Part shown: positions 1 through 7,106 of the stretch, piece after piece | How positions within the stretch are numbered: position 1 is the first letter of the stretch | Layout: each line of letters opens with the position of its first letter | Source: Bacteroidota bacterium | GTDB lineage: Bacteria > Bacteroidota > Bacteroidia > Flavobacteriales > Flavobacteriaceae | DNA length: 32,552 nt | Reading direction: 5' to 3' | NCBI GenBank assembly: GCA_023457535.1 | Contig: JAEWLN010000188.1 | Span: forward strand, 1 to 32,552 | Notes under the pieces: model-generated | What the model saw: the letters and a program-made list of their open reading frames with translations, nothing else | The model's database searches: none | Told to the model about the DNA's origin: nothing | Made by a program: the position numbers and the translations under genes

Positions 1-587
1 ACCTGGGCGCGTATCCGGACCATATCCACATTGCCAAATCGCCTGTTTACCACCTGCGGCATTACCTGTCATTGTTGGGTTTGCCGGCCAATACGAATCC
101 GGTCGCGCCGCTGGACATCAAACTCAGCGATACAGAAAAACTTCATGGACAACAGGCGTTGCGCAAACTCACAGGAAACACCCGGAGGACCATCGCCATT
201 TTTACCTTTGCCACAGGCAACAAATGCTATCCAAAATCCTGGTGGGAAGCATGTTATGCCGCACTACAACAACGTTTTCCGGATTGCAACATCATCGAAA
301 TCCTACCCATGCACAACGAATCGCAAATCGATTTTGCGGCGCCATCGTTTTACAGCAAAGACGTTCGCGAAATGGCCTCGGTCATGGCGCATGTGGACGT
401 ATTTATCGGCGCGGACAGTGGCATCATGCACCTTGCCGCGGCATCTGGCGCACCCACGGCAGGTTTGTTTTGGGTGACCAATATCAACAAATACACACCG
501 TACGGGCGCGGCAGTTTTGGCATCAACACCAACCAAACGCCATTGGAAACCTGGATCCCGATGCTCGATGGATTCATCAACAAATAA
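1..587 (+). CDS. Glycosyltransferase family 9 (heptosyltransferase-like), 5'-truncated by the window edge
   Basis: The reading frame is open from base 3 and ends at TAA 585-587, so only the C-terminal ~194 residues are present. The visible part matches the C-terminal Rossmann half of GT-B family 9 enzymes, which transfer sugars such as ADP-heptose during lipopolysaccharide core or glycan assembly at the inner membrane. Support comes from a beta strand with FTFATGNKCYPKSWW, where the family has its phosphate/sugar-binding loop, and from the hallmark ADSGIMHLAAASGAPTAGLF segment, in which the D-S-G-x-x-H motif contacts the nucleotide-sugar. A hydrophilic C-terminus follows. The acceptor and donor cannot be judged from this fragment. 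A TTG at 72 is an internal codon, not the start. The family call is firm; the exact sugar is not inferable. Confidence 0.85.
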   Translation, partial: LGAYPDHIHIAKSPVYHLRHYLSLLGLPANTNPVAPLDIKLSDTEKLHGQQALRKLTGNTRRTIAIFTFATGNKCYPKSWWEACYAALQQRFPDCNIIEILPMHNESQIDFAAPSFYSKDVREMASVMAHVDVFIGADSGIMHLAAASGAPTAGLFWVTNINKYTPYGRGSFGINTNQTPLETWIPMLDGFINK

Positions 588-650
588 TTTTGTGCTTTTT
601 TGGGGCGTTGCGCCTGTTAGAACCGTGTGTCGGGGTGCAGAAATTTACGG

Positions 651-730
651 CGCCGGGCTGTGCACTGCAATCTTTGGGGCGGCGCTGCTCGCGCCGCCCC
701 AAAGGATTTCCGCTTCCATCCCTAACGCGG
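651..730. repeat. Intergenic repeat-like element with a GC-rich perfect hairpin
   Basis: Bases 672-685 and 691-704 are perfectly complementary (14 bp, loop TGCTC). The outer part reads TTTGGGGCGGCG against CGCCGCCCCAAA. The right flank (GGATTTCCGCTTCCATCC then CTAACGCGG) and the left flank (CGCCGGGCTGTGCACTGCAATC) resemble what I recall of an abundant Flavobacterium intergenic repeat with conserved flanks and a variable central stem. No second copy is present in this window, so membership of that family rests on memory. It lies between the glycosyltransferase and the SnoaL-like gene and may also act as a terminator. Confidence 0.5.
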
Positions 731-788
731 GCATATGGTTACGCACTGGAATTGCCTACAAATGTTTAACTTGCAACAAATCACGAAC

Positions 789-1289
789 ATGAAAACAACA
801 CTTGCCTTATGGTTTGTTTTTGTCTTTGGCATCGGCCATGCGCAAGAACCGGAAAAAAAGACCGTCCACCATCTGCTGGACCAATGGCATCAAGCCGCGG
901 CCAATGCCAATCTGGACCAATACTTCTCGTTGATGTCCCCGGACGCGATTTACATCGGTACGGACGCCACTGAGAACTGGACCATGCCGCAATTCAAAGC
1001 ATTCTGCAAGCCGTATTTCGACCGCGGCACGGCGTGGAATTTCAAGGCGTTGCAGCGCAATATCTATTTCAACGCCGCGCATGACATGGCCTGGTTTGAC
1101 GAATTGCTCGACACGCACATGAAAATCTGTCGCGGTTCCGGCGTGCTCAAAAAAGAAAACGGTCAGTGGAAAATTGCACATTACGTGCTCTCGATGACCG
1201 TTCCCAACGACCAGATTGATGCGGTGATCAAAGTAAAAGCGCCTGCGGAAGACGCCTACATCAAAACACTCCTACAAACCAAACGCTAA
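789..1289 (+). CDS. Secreted SnoaL-like (NTF2-superfamily) protein
   Basis: The product is 166 residues. The first ~19 (MKTTLALWFVFVFGIGHAQ) form a signal peptide cut after HAQ, so the protein is probably periplasmic. The mature part is a single SnoaL_3/NTF2-like cone fold: an N-terminal helix (HLLDQWHQAAANANLDQYFSL), the typical SPDAIYIGTDATENW strand-loop, a PYFDRGTAWNF segment, and a final strand with GQWKIAHYVLS. Proteins of this fold may be small enzymes or binding proteins; no catalytic assignment can be made. The ATG at 789 was chosen over an upstream in-frame GTG near 735 because it places the signal peptide at the N-terminus. No clear TAnnTTTG box is seen upstream. A terminator follows directly. 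Confidence 0.85.
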   Translation: MKTTLALWFVFVFGIGHAQEPEKKTVHHLLDQWHQAAANANLDQYFSLMSPDAIYIGTDATENWTMPQFKAFCKPYFDRGTAWNFKALQRNIYFNAAHDMAWFDELLDTHMKICRGSGVLKKENGQWKIAHYVLSMTVPNDQIDAVIKVKAPAEDAYIKTLLQTKR

Positions 1290-1290
1290 A

Positions 1291-1317
1291 AAAAATGCCG
1301 CTGTACCGCAGCATTTT
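1291..1317. terminator. Bidirectional hairpin terminator
   Basis: Arms 1292-1301 (AAAATGCCGC) and 1308-1317 (GCAGCATTTT) pair with one imperfect position (a G.U wobble on the minus transcript) around a 6-base loop. On the minus strand the stem runs into eight T residues, giving a strong terminator for the dehydrogenase gene. On the plus strand it follows the SnoaL-like stop by two bases, with a weaker T run. Confidence 0.75.
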
Positions 1318-2256
1318 CTATTTCAAATGGTCGAGCATGTCCACCGTCATGTTATCGAGCGCGTACTGGTGTTGCCAGCCCCAATCCTCGCGCGCGCGAC
1401 TGTCGTCGATACTGGCGGGCCAGCTGTCGGCGATTTTCTGGCGGAAATCGGGGTTGTAGGTAATGGTAAAGTCCGGAATGTGTTTCCGTATCTCGCCGGC
1501 GATTTGTGCGGGCGTGAAACTCATTGCGGCCAGGTTGTACGACGAACGGATTTTAACGCTTTCGGCCGGGGCTTGCATGATCGCGATCGTTGCCCGGATG
1601 GCATCGTCCATGTACATCATCGGAAGTTCAGTATTTTCAGACAGGAAACAGTCGTAAGTCTTATCGGCCAAGGCTTTGTAATAAATATCCACCGCGTAAT
1701 CCGTGGTGCCGCCGCCCGGAGGAGTCGACCACGAAATCAGCCCCGGATACCGGATACTGCGCACATCGACGCCAAAAATACGATGGTAATATTCGCACCA
1801 ACGCTCACCGGATTGCTTGCTGATGCCATACACTGTAGACGGTTCCATGATCGTATACTGCGGAGTTTGGTCCCGCGGCGTCGTCGGGCCGAACACAGCA
1901 ATGCTCGAGGGCCAGAAAATCTTTTTGATCTTACCGGCTTTGGCCAGGTTCAGCACGTGGAATAGTGAATTCATGTTCAAATCCCACGCAAAGGCCGGAT
2001 TTTTTTCGGCTGTAGCTGACAACAACGCGGCCATCAGGTACACTTCATCAATCTTGTACTGTTCGACGATTTGTTCGATCTGGTTAAAATCAAGGGCGTT
2101 GACCACTTCAAACGGTCCGGAGTTGACCACATCGTTGTTGAGTTTCCGGATGTCCGATGCGATGACATTATCGGTGCCATAGATGGCGCGCAGTTTGTGC
2201 GTAAGTTCGGTACCGATTTGTCCGCACGCGCCGATGATCAGGATCTTTGTATTCAT
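1318..2256 (-). CDS. tdh: L-threonine 3-dehydrogenase, short-chain (GalE-like) type
   Basis: This 312-residue protein is an extended short-chain dehydrogenase. It has a glycine-rich NAD-binding loop GACGQIG (residues 8-14), the PSSIAVFGP active-site strand, the catalytic Y143-x3-K147 pair in STVYGISK, and the RYPGLISWSTPPGGGTTDYA substrate loop. The overall pattern matches my recollection of the NAD-dependent L-threonine dehydrogenase characterised from psychrophilic Flavobacterium. Those enzymes oxidise L-threonine to 2-amino-3-ketobutyrate in the cytoplasm; the product is then cleaved to glycine and acetyl-CoA or decarboxylates to aminoacetone. The partner ligase is not in this window. The gene is monocistronic, with its own -7 box (2274-2281) and terminator. 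A nucleotide-sugar epimerase is the alternative, but the loop motifs favour threonine dehydrogenase. Confidence 0.88.
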   Translation of the reverse strand: MNTKILIIGACGQIGTELTHKLRAIYGTDNVIASDIRKLNNDVVNSGPFEVVNALDFNQIEQIVEQYKIDEVYLMAALLSATAEKNPAFAWDLNMNSLFHVLNLAKAGKIKKIFWPSSIAVFGPTTPRDQTPQYTIMEPSTVYGISKQSGERWCEYYHRIFGVDVRSIRYPGLISWSTPPGGGTTDYAVDIYYKALADKTYDCFLSENTELPMMYMDDAIRATIAIMQAPAESVKIRSSYNLAAMSFTPAQIAGEIRKHIPDFTITYNPDFRQKIADSWPASIDDSRAREDWGWQHQYALDNMTVDMLDHLK

Positions 2257-2273
2257 AGTTGGTTGTTATCGCG

Positions 2274-2281
2274 CAAAGATA
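2274..2281 (-). promoter_or_regulatory. -7 box TATCTTTG for tdh
   Basis: On the minus strand TATCTTTG fits the Bacteroidota sigma factor -7 consensus TAnnTTTG and ends 17 bases before the tdh ATG. No clear -33 TTG lies at the usual spacing. Confidence 0.6.
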
Positions 2282-2372
2282 ACGTTTTCGTAAAATTTTC
2301 CTGCGCGCGCGCCGCCGATTTATTTTAACAAAAATATAATTGCCAGGGCCGCGGCACATCGCCCTTTCCAAT

Positions 2373-2388
2373 TACCTTTGTACCTTTG
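2373..2388 (+). promoter_or_regulatory. Tandem -7 boxes TACCTTTG TACCTTTG for the lipoprotein-mfd unit
   Basis: Two identical 8-base copies of TACCTTTG abut exactly (2373-2380 and 2381-2388). Both match TAnnTTTG. The second ends 20 bases before the ATG at 2409. Two start sites 8 bases apart are possible. Confidence 0.6.
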
Positions 2389-2408
2389 CTTTGCAAAAAA
2401 AGTTGCTT

Positions 2409-3044
2409 ATGACCATCAGGCTTTACGGATTGCTCCTGGCGTGCATGTTTTGCTTTTCGTGTCAGGACGAAGAGGCGCAGCGCCGTGCCGCATTACGCGA
2501 TGCGCAAAAAAACGAACAGATTTTCGCCAACATCAACAAAGGCTGGAATTTCAACACCTCCGGATTGCAGCCCAAGGCCCAGGAATGGGTCGCACATTGG
2601 GGCGAATTGCGCTTGTTTTTGAATGAACTCAACCAAAAACCCAAGAGTTCGATGGGCGAATTTCGCAAAAAAGCGCGGGTGCTTTCCACCAAAGCCAGGG
2701 AACTCAACAACAACATTCCGGGACCGTTCAACAAACCGGAAGTCAAAAGCCGCATTTCAGTGCTGACCACCAAGATCAATTCGATTAATTTATACATCCA
2801 CCTGCAAAACATCCCGGATCAAAAGGTAATCGCCAACATCGTGGACGCAAACCGCGAGTTGAACGGACTGTTTTTGCAGATGAACGAAATCGTGCGCAAA
2901 AGCGAAATTCCCAAAGAGCAAGGCGAAAGCGATTTGATCAAAATGCGCGATACCACGCGTGCAATCCCCAATACGCCCGCTACCTCAAACATGTTAATTC
3001 CGGGAGCGCCCGCGCGTTCCTTGCCTAAACCCACTGCCCGTTGA
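2409..3044 (+). CDS. Small lipoprotein of unknown function, upstream of mfd
   Basis: The product is 211 residues. The N-terminus (MTIRLYGLLLACMFCFSC) is a lipoprotein signal with the lipidated cysteine at residue 18; the -3 position is Cys rather than the usual Leu, so the lipobox is weak but plausible. The mature chain is helical, rich in Lys, Glu and Asn, with no recognised catalytic motif. It ends in a Pro/Ala-rich tail (PGAPARSLPKPTAR). It is probably anchored in the outer or inner membrane facing the periplasm. The start at 2409 was chosen because it begins the signal sequence and follows the promoter boxes. Its TGA overlaps the TTG start of mfd, so the two are probably co-transcribed, although no functional link is apparent. 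I do not recognise a family. Confidence 0.75.
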   Translation: MTIRLYGLLLACMFCFSCQDEEAQRRAALRDAQKNEQIFANINKGWNFNTSGLQPKAQEWVAHWGELRLFLNELNQKPKSSMGEFRKKARVLSTKARELNNNIPGPFNKPEVKSRISVLTTKINSINLYIHLQNIPDQKVIANIVDANRELNGLFLQMNEIVRKSEIPKEQGESDLIKMRDTTRAIPNTPATSNMLIPGAPARSLPKPTAR

Positions 3045-6000
3045 CCCGATCGCAATTATTTTCCACCTACGACGATTCGCCAAAAGTGGCGCAAATCCAC
3101 GATGCGATGAAATGGCGCGGGGCCAAAGTGCACGTGAGTGGTCTCATCGGCTCGGCATTGTCTTTTGTGGTGCAGGCGTTGTTCAAAAAATCGGCGCATC
3201 CGTTCCTGCTCGTGCTCGACGATAAGGAAGAAGCGGCGTATTACCTCAACGACCTCGAACAAATGGTAGGCCAGCAGGATGTGTTGTTTTATCCGGGGTC
3301 GTATCGTCGGCCTTACCAGATCGAAGAAACAGACAATGCCAATGTTTTGCTGCGCGCCGAAGTGCTCAACCGCATCAACTCGCGCAAAAAACCCGCGATC
3401 ATCGTCACCTATCCCGAGGCCATTTTCGAGAAAGTCGTCACGCGGAAAGACCTCGAAAAAAATACGCTTAAGATATCGGTGGGCGATCAGATTTCGATCG
3501 ATTTCATCAACGAAGTGCTGTTTGAATATGAATTCAAGCGCGTGGACTTTATATCCGAACCGGGCGAATTTTCTGTGCGCGGCGGCATTATCGACGTATT
3601 TTCGTTTTCGAACGATCATCCGTACCGCATCGAATTTTTTGGCAATGAAGTCGACAGCATCCGCAGCTTTGATGTCGAGACGCAGCTGTCGATCGAAAAA
3701 CAAAAGAAGATTACGATCATTCCCAACGTCGAAAACAAGTTTTTCCAGGAGAACCGCGAAAGTTTTCTCGATTACATCGCCGACGACACCGTATTGCTGA
3801 TTCAAAATGCCGGCCTTTTGTTTTCCAGGCTCGAAAAATTGTTCGAAAAATCGCAGGAAATTTTTGACAATCTGAAATCGACGGTCAACCACGTTGCGCC
3901 GGACCAATTGTTTTTGTCGCGCACCGCATTTGAGCAAAAAGCCAAAACCTTTACCGTGGTCGAATGGCACGAGCCGATGTTCAGCCCCGACAAAAGTTTT
4001 GCGTTTCACATGCAGCCGCAACCCTCGTTCAACAAACAGTTTGACCTGCTGCTCAACAACCTGAGCGAAAACCAGTTCAACGGCTATAAAAATTATCTGT
4101 TTTGCACCAACGATGCGCAGGCCAAGCGGTTCGACGACATTTTTGAAAGTCTCGATCAGGCCAATCACGAAAGCATCCGCAAGCAATACCATACCATTGT
4201 TTTTCCGTTGTATCAGGGGTTTATCGACGACGAAAACCAACTGGTTTGCTATACCGACCACCAGATTTTTGAGCGCTACCACAAATTCAACATCAAAAAC
4301 GGCTATTCGAAAAAACAGACGATCACGCTCAAGGAACTTACAGCGCTTTCCGTTGGCGATTATGTGACGCACATCGATCACGGCATCGGCAAATTTGGCG
4401 GCCTGCAAAAGATACAGGTTGACGGCAGGACACAGGAAGCCATCAAACTCGTGTACGCCGACAACGACATCGTTTACGTTTCGATCCACTCGCTGCACAA
4501 AATTTCAAAGTACAACGGCAAGGACGGTGCGCCCCCTAAAATCTACAAACTCGGGTCCAGCGCGTGGAAGACGCTCAAGGCCAAAACCAAGGCGCGCGTC
4601 AAGCACATTGCGTTCAACCTGATCCAGCTTTACGCCAAGCGCCGATTGGAAAAAGGTTTCCAGTACGCGCCCGACAGCTACCTGCAAAACGAGCTCGAGA
4701 GTTCCTTTATTTACGAAGATACGCCCGATCAGATCAAAGCAACGGCCGAGGTCAAAGCCGATATGGAAAGCGACCGTCCGATGGACCGTCTGGTTTGCGG
4801 CGACGTAGGATTTGGCAAGACCGAAGTTGCGATCCGCGCGGCGTTCAAAGCGGTCGACAACGGCAAGCAAGTGGCGATTTTGGTTCCGACCACGATCCTC
4901 GCCTACCAGCATTTCCGGACTTTTTCCGAACGACTCCGGGAAATGCCCGTATCGGTGGGATATCTGAACCGATTCCGCACGGCCAAGCAAAAATCGGAAA
5001 CACTCAAGCAATTGGAGGAAGGCAGGCTCGACATCATCATCGGGACGCACCAATTGGTCAACAAAAACGTCAAATTCAAGGATCTCGGGCTTTTGATCGT
5101 GGACGAAGAGCAAAAATTCGGCGTCAACGTCAAGGACAAGCTCAAGACGATCGCGGCCAACGTCGACACGTTGACATTGACCGCCACGCCCATCCCGCGC
5201 ACATTGCAGTTCTCGCTGATGGCTGCGCGCGATTTATCGGTCATTACCACGCCGCCGCCTAACCGCTATCCGATCGAAACGCAGGTGGTAGGGTTCAATG
5301 AGGAATTGATCCGCGACGCCATATCGTATGAAATCCAGCGCAACGGCCAGGTTTTTTTCATCAACAACCGCATCGAAAACATCAAGGAAATCGCAGGCAT
5401 GATCCAGCGTTTGGTACCCGATGCGAAAGTGGGCGTCGGTCACGGGCAAATGGACGGGCAAAAACTCGAGGAATTGATGCTTGGCTTTATGAATGGCGAC
5501 TTCGACGTTTTGGTGGCCACGACCATCATTGAAAGCGGACTTGACGTACCCAATGCCAATACGATTTTTATCAACAACGCCAATAATTTCGGGCTGTCGG
5601 ACCTGCATCAGATGCGCGGTCGCGTAGGCCGGAGCAACAAAAAGGCGTTCTGTTATTTCATCGCCCCGCCGTACCACATGATGACCGATGACGCGCGCAA
5701 ACGCATCCACGCATTGCAGCAGTTCAGCGAACTTGGATCGGGCTTCAACATTGCGATGAAAGATCTTGAAATCAGAGGCGCCGGCGATTTGCTGGGCGGG
5801 GAACAATCGGGTTTTATCAACGAGATCGGCTTTGAGACCTACCAGAAAATCATGAATGAGGCGATCGACGAACTCAAGGAAAACGAGTTCAAGGATTTGT
5901 ATGAATCCGAATCGGACGCTGAGACCAAGACGTATGTTAAGGATCTGCAGCTCGATTCCGATTTTGAATTGTTGTTCCCGGACGATTACATCAACAACAT

Positions 6001-6400
6001 TTCCGAACGCCTTTCGCTTTATAACGAACTGGGACTGGTCAAGGACGAAAAGGAATTGTCGGCGTATGAAAGCAAACTCATCGACCGTTTTGGGTTACTG
6101 CCGGAACCTGCGTCGGCGTTGCTGAATTCGATCCGCATCAAATGGATCGCGCTGCAATTCGGCATCGAAAAGCTCGTGATGAAACAAGGTAAGATGATTG
6201 CGTATTTTGTGTCCGACCAGCAATCGGATTACTACCAATCGGCCCGATTCAGCCATGTGTTGCAATTCGTGCAAAAACATCCGCACCTTTGTAAAATGAA
6301 AGAAAAACAAACCCCGAACGGATTGCGGCTGTTGCTTACATTTGAGAATGTAAAGTCCGTGGATAAGGCCTTGGCGCTTATGACGCGGCTCGCGGATTAA
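3041..6400 (+). CDS. mfd: Transcription-repair coupling factor Mfd
   Basis: This 1119-residue DNA translocase frees RNA polymerase stalled at lesions and recruits UvrA, coupling transcription to nucleotide excision repair. The order of domains fits: a UvrB-like N-terminal module (YYLNDLEQMV, YPGSYRRPYQIEE), an RNA-polymerase-interacting CarD-like domain near residue 437 (LSVGDYVTHIDHGIGKF), and a superfamily 2 motor. The motor has Walker A GDVGFGKT (587-594), DEEQ (688-691), TATPIPRTLQFS (~714) and QMRGRVGRSNKKAF (~857). A TRCF C-terminal domain follows. Its length is close to the E. coli protein (1148). I chose TTG 3041 because conserved sequence (YDDSPKVAQIHDA) precedes the first in-frame ATG at 3107. 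TTG overlaps the TGA of the lipoprotein gene, suggesting translational coupling. Confidence 0.97.
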   Translation: MTRSQLFSTYDDSPKVAQIHDAMKWRGAKVHVSGLIGSALSFVVQALFKKSAHPFLLVLDDKEEAAYYLNDLEQMVGQQDVLFYPGSYRRPYQIEETDNANVLLRAEVLNRINSRKKPAIIVTYPEAIFEKVVTRKDLEKNTLKISVGDQISIDFINEVLFEYEFKRVDFISEPGEFSVRGGIIDVFSFSNDHPYRIEFFGNEVDSIRSFDVETQLSIEKQKKITIIPNVENKFFQENRESFLDYIADDTVLLIQNAGLLFSRLEKLFEKSQEIFDNLKSTVNHVAPDQLFLSRTAFEQKAKTFTVVEWHEPMFSPDKSFAFHMQPQPSFNKQFDLLLNNLSENQFNGYKNYLFCTNDAQAKRFDDIFESLDQANHESIRKQYHTIVFPLYQGFIDDENQLVCYTDHQIFERYHKFNIKNGYSKKQTITLKELTALSVGDYVTHIDHGIGKFGGLQKIQVDGRTQEAIKLVYADNDIVYVSIHSLHKISKYNGKDGAPPKIYKLGSSAWKTLKAKTKARVKHIAFNLIQLYAKRRLEKGFQYAPDSYLQNELESSFIYEDTPDQIKATAEVKADMESDRPMDRLVCGDVGFGKTEVAIRAAFKAVDNGKQVAILVPTTILAYQHFRTFSERLREMPVSVGYLNRFRTAKQKSETLKQLEEGRLDIIIGTHQLVNKNVKFKDLGLLIVDEEQKFGVNVKDKLKTIAANVDTLTLTATPIPRTLQFSLMAARDLSVITTPPPNRYPIETQVVGFNEELIRDAISYEIQRNGQVFFINNRIENIKEIAGMIQRLVPDAKVGVGHGQMDGQKLEELMLGFMNGDFDVLVATTIIESGLDVPNANTIFINNANNFGLSDLHQMRGRVGRSNKKAFCYFIAPPYHMMTDDARKRIHALQQFSELGSGFNIAMKDLEIRGAGDLLGGEQSGFINEIGFETYQKIMNEAIDELKENEFKDLYESESDAETKTYVKDLQLDSDFELLFPDDYINNISERLSLYNELGLVKDEKELSAYESKLIDRFGLLPEPASALLNSIRIKWIALQFGIEKLVMKQGKMIAYFVSDQQSDYYQSARFSHVLQFVQKHPHLCKMKEKQTPNGLRLLLTFENVKSVDKALALMTRLAD

Positions 6401-6445
6401 TATTGTAATTTGCTCTTAGCGGAGATGATTGAAAAACAGAACGAA

Positions 6446-6949
6446 ATGAAGACTATAGTTGAAATAAAATATTTTGGTACAGTAGAGATAGACACTGATC
6501 AAGTCGAGCATAACTATCAAACATATTGTAAGGTCGGCGAAAATTTAATTGAGCTCAATCTGAATTATGAGCCTCAAAATGTTTCCAAATCCGGCTTATT
6601 AGAGATAAATGATTTTCTCGAAAAATTAAACGACTACATACTGGATGCGAGAGCTGAGATTTTTTCGGATTATTTGAAAAATGGCATGTCTAAAAATTTC
6701 ATCCAAACGCATATAGACGCATTCACGCCAGCGGGGAAAGAACTACTGAAAGAAACCTTGGCTAAAGGTATGAGTTTAGTAGAGTATTTCCTTTACGAAA
6801 TTGAAATCGACCATGTTTTCATTTTTCCCGATAGTAGTGAAGAATACATTAAATTATGCTTTAGAATTTCCGAAGAAATTACAGACGAAATCTTGTTTGT
6901 CCGGTTGGGAAAAGATTATAAAACCAAAGAGATCGATGTGGAATATTAA
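6446..6949 (+). CDS. AT-rich DUF2004-like hypothetical protein, probably acquired
   Basis: The product is 167 residues, acidic, with no signal peptide or membrane segment, so it is cytoplasmic. The N-terminus (KTIVEIKYFGTVEID) resembles DUF2004 and other small proteins often found as immunity partners or orphan immunity genes in polymorphic toxin loci, but I cannot confirm the family. Sampled lines give about 35-40% GC against about 53% in the adjoining mfd, and codon choice shifts to A/T endings, which points to horizontal transfer. The start could be ATG 6446 or ATG 6425; I prefer 6446 because it puts MK directly ahead of the conserved-looking KYFG strand. No toxin gene is adjacent. It lies 45 bases after mfd without a clear promoter of its own. 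Confidence 0.65.
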   Translation: MKTIVEIKYFGTVEIDTDQVEHNYQTYCKVGENLIELNLNYEPQNVSKSGLLEINDFLEKLNDYILDARAEIFSDYLKNGMSKNFIQTHIDAFTPAGKELLKETLAKGMSLVEYFLYEIEIDHVFIFPDSSEEYIKLCFRISEEITDEILFVRLGKDYKTKEIDVEY

Positions 6950-6957
6950 CCTCACCT

Positions 6958-6991
6958 CGGCTAACAGCCGGTAAACCCATTTGCGCGGGTT
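6958..6991. other. Two short inverted repeats downstream of the AT-rich gene
   Basis: CGGCT (6958-6962) pairs with AGCCG (6966-6970) and AACCC (6974-6978) pairs with GGGTT (6987-6991). The stretch from here to about 7060 is non-coding on both strands and looks like a repeat remnant or recombination scar next to the foreign gene. No T run follows, so a terminator is unlikely. Confidence 0.35.
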
Positions 6992-7064
6992 CTCTAGAAG
7001 TCGAACATTTGTTTTCACAGCACCTTTAAAGCTGCAAGACGACAGGTGATTCCCGGGATGGTTG

Positions 7065-7094
7065 CAAAAAAAACCACCCGTTAAACGAGTGGTT
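7065..7094 (-). terminator. Rho-independent terminator of the M12B protease gene
   Basis: Read on the minus strand, AACCAC (7094-7089) pairs with GTGGTT (7077-7072), with inner pairs around a short loop and one mismatch. Eight T residues follow. It begins 13 bases after the TAG stop of the protease gene at 7107. Confidence 0.8.
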
Positions 7095-7106
7095 CTTCAT
7101 CAATGG

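Noticed and set aside
3056..4498. 480-codon minus-strand open frame opposite mfd
   Set aside because: It mirrors the codon bias of mfd, shows no recognisable domain, and mfd is certain on the plus strand.
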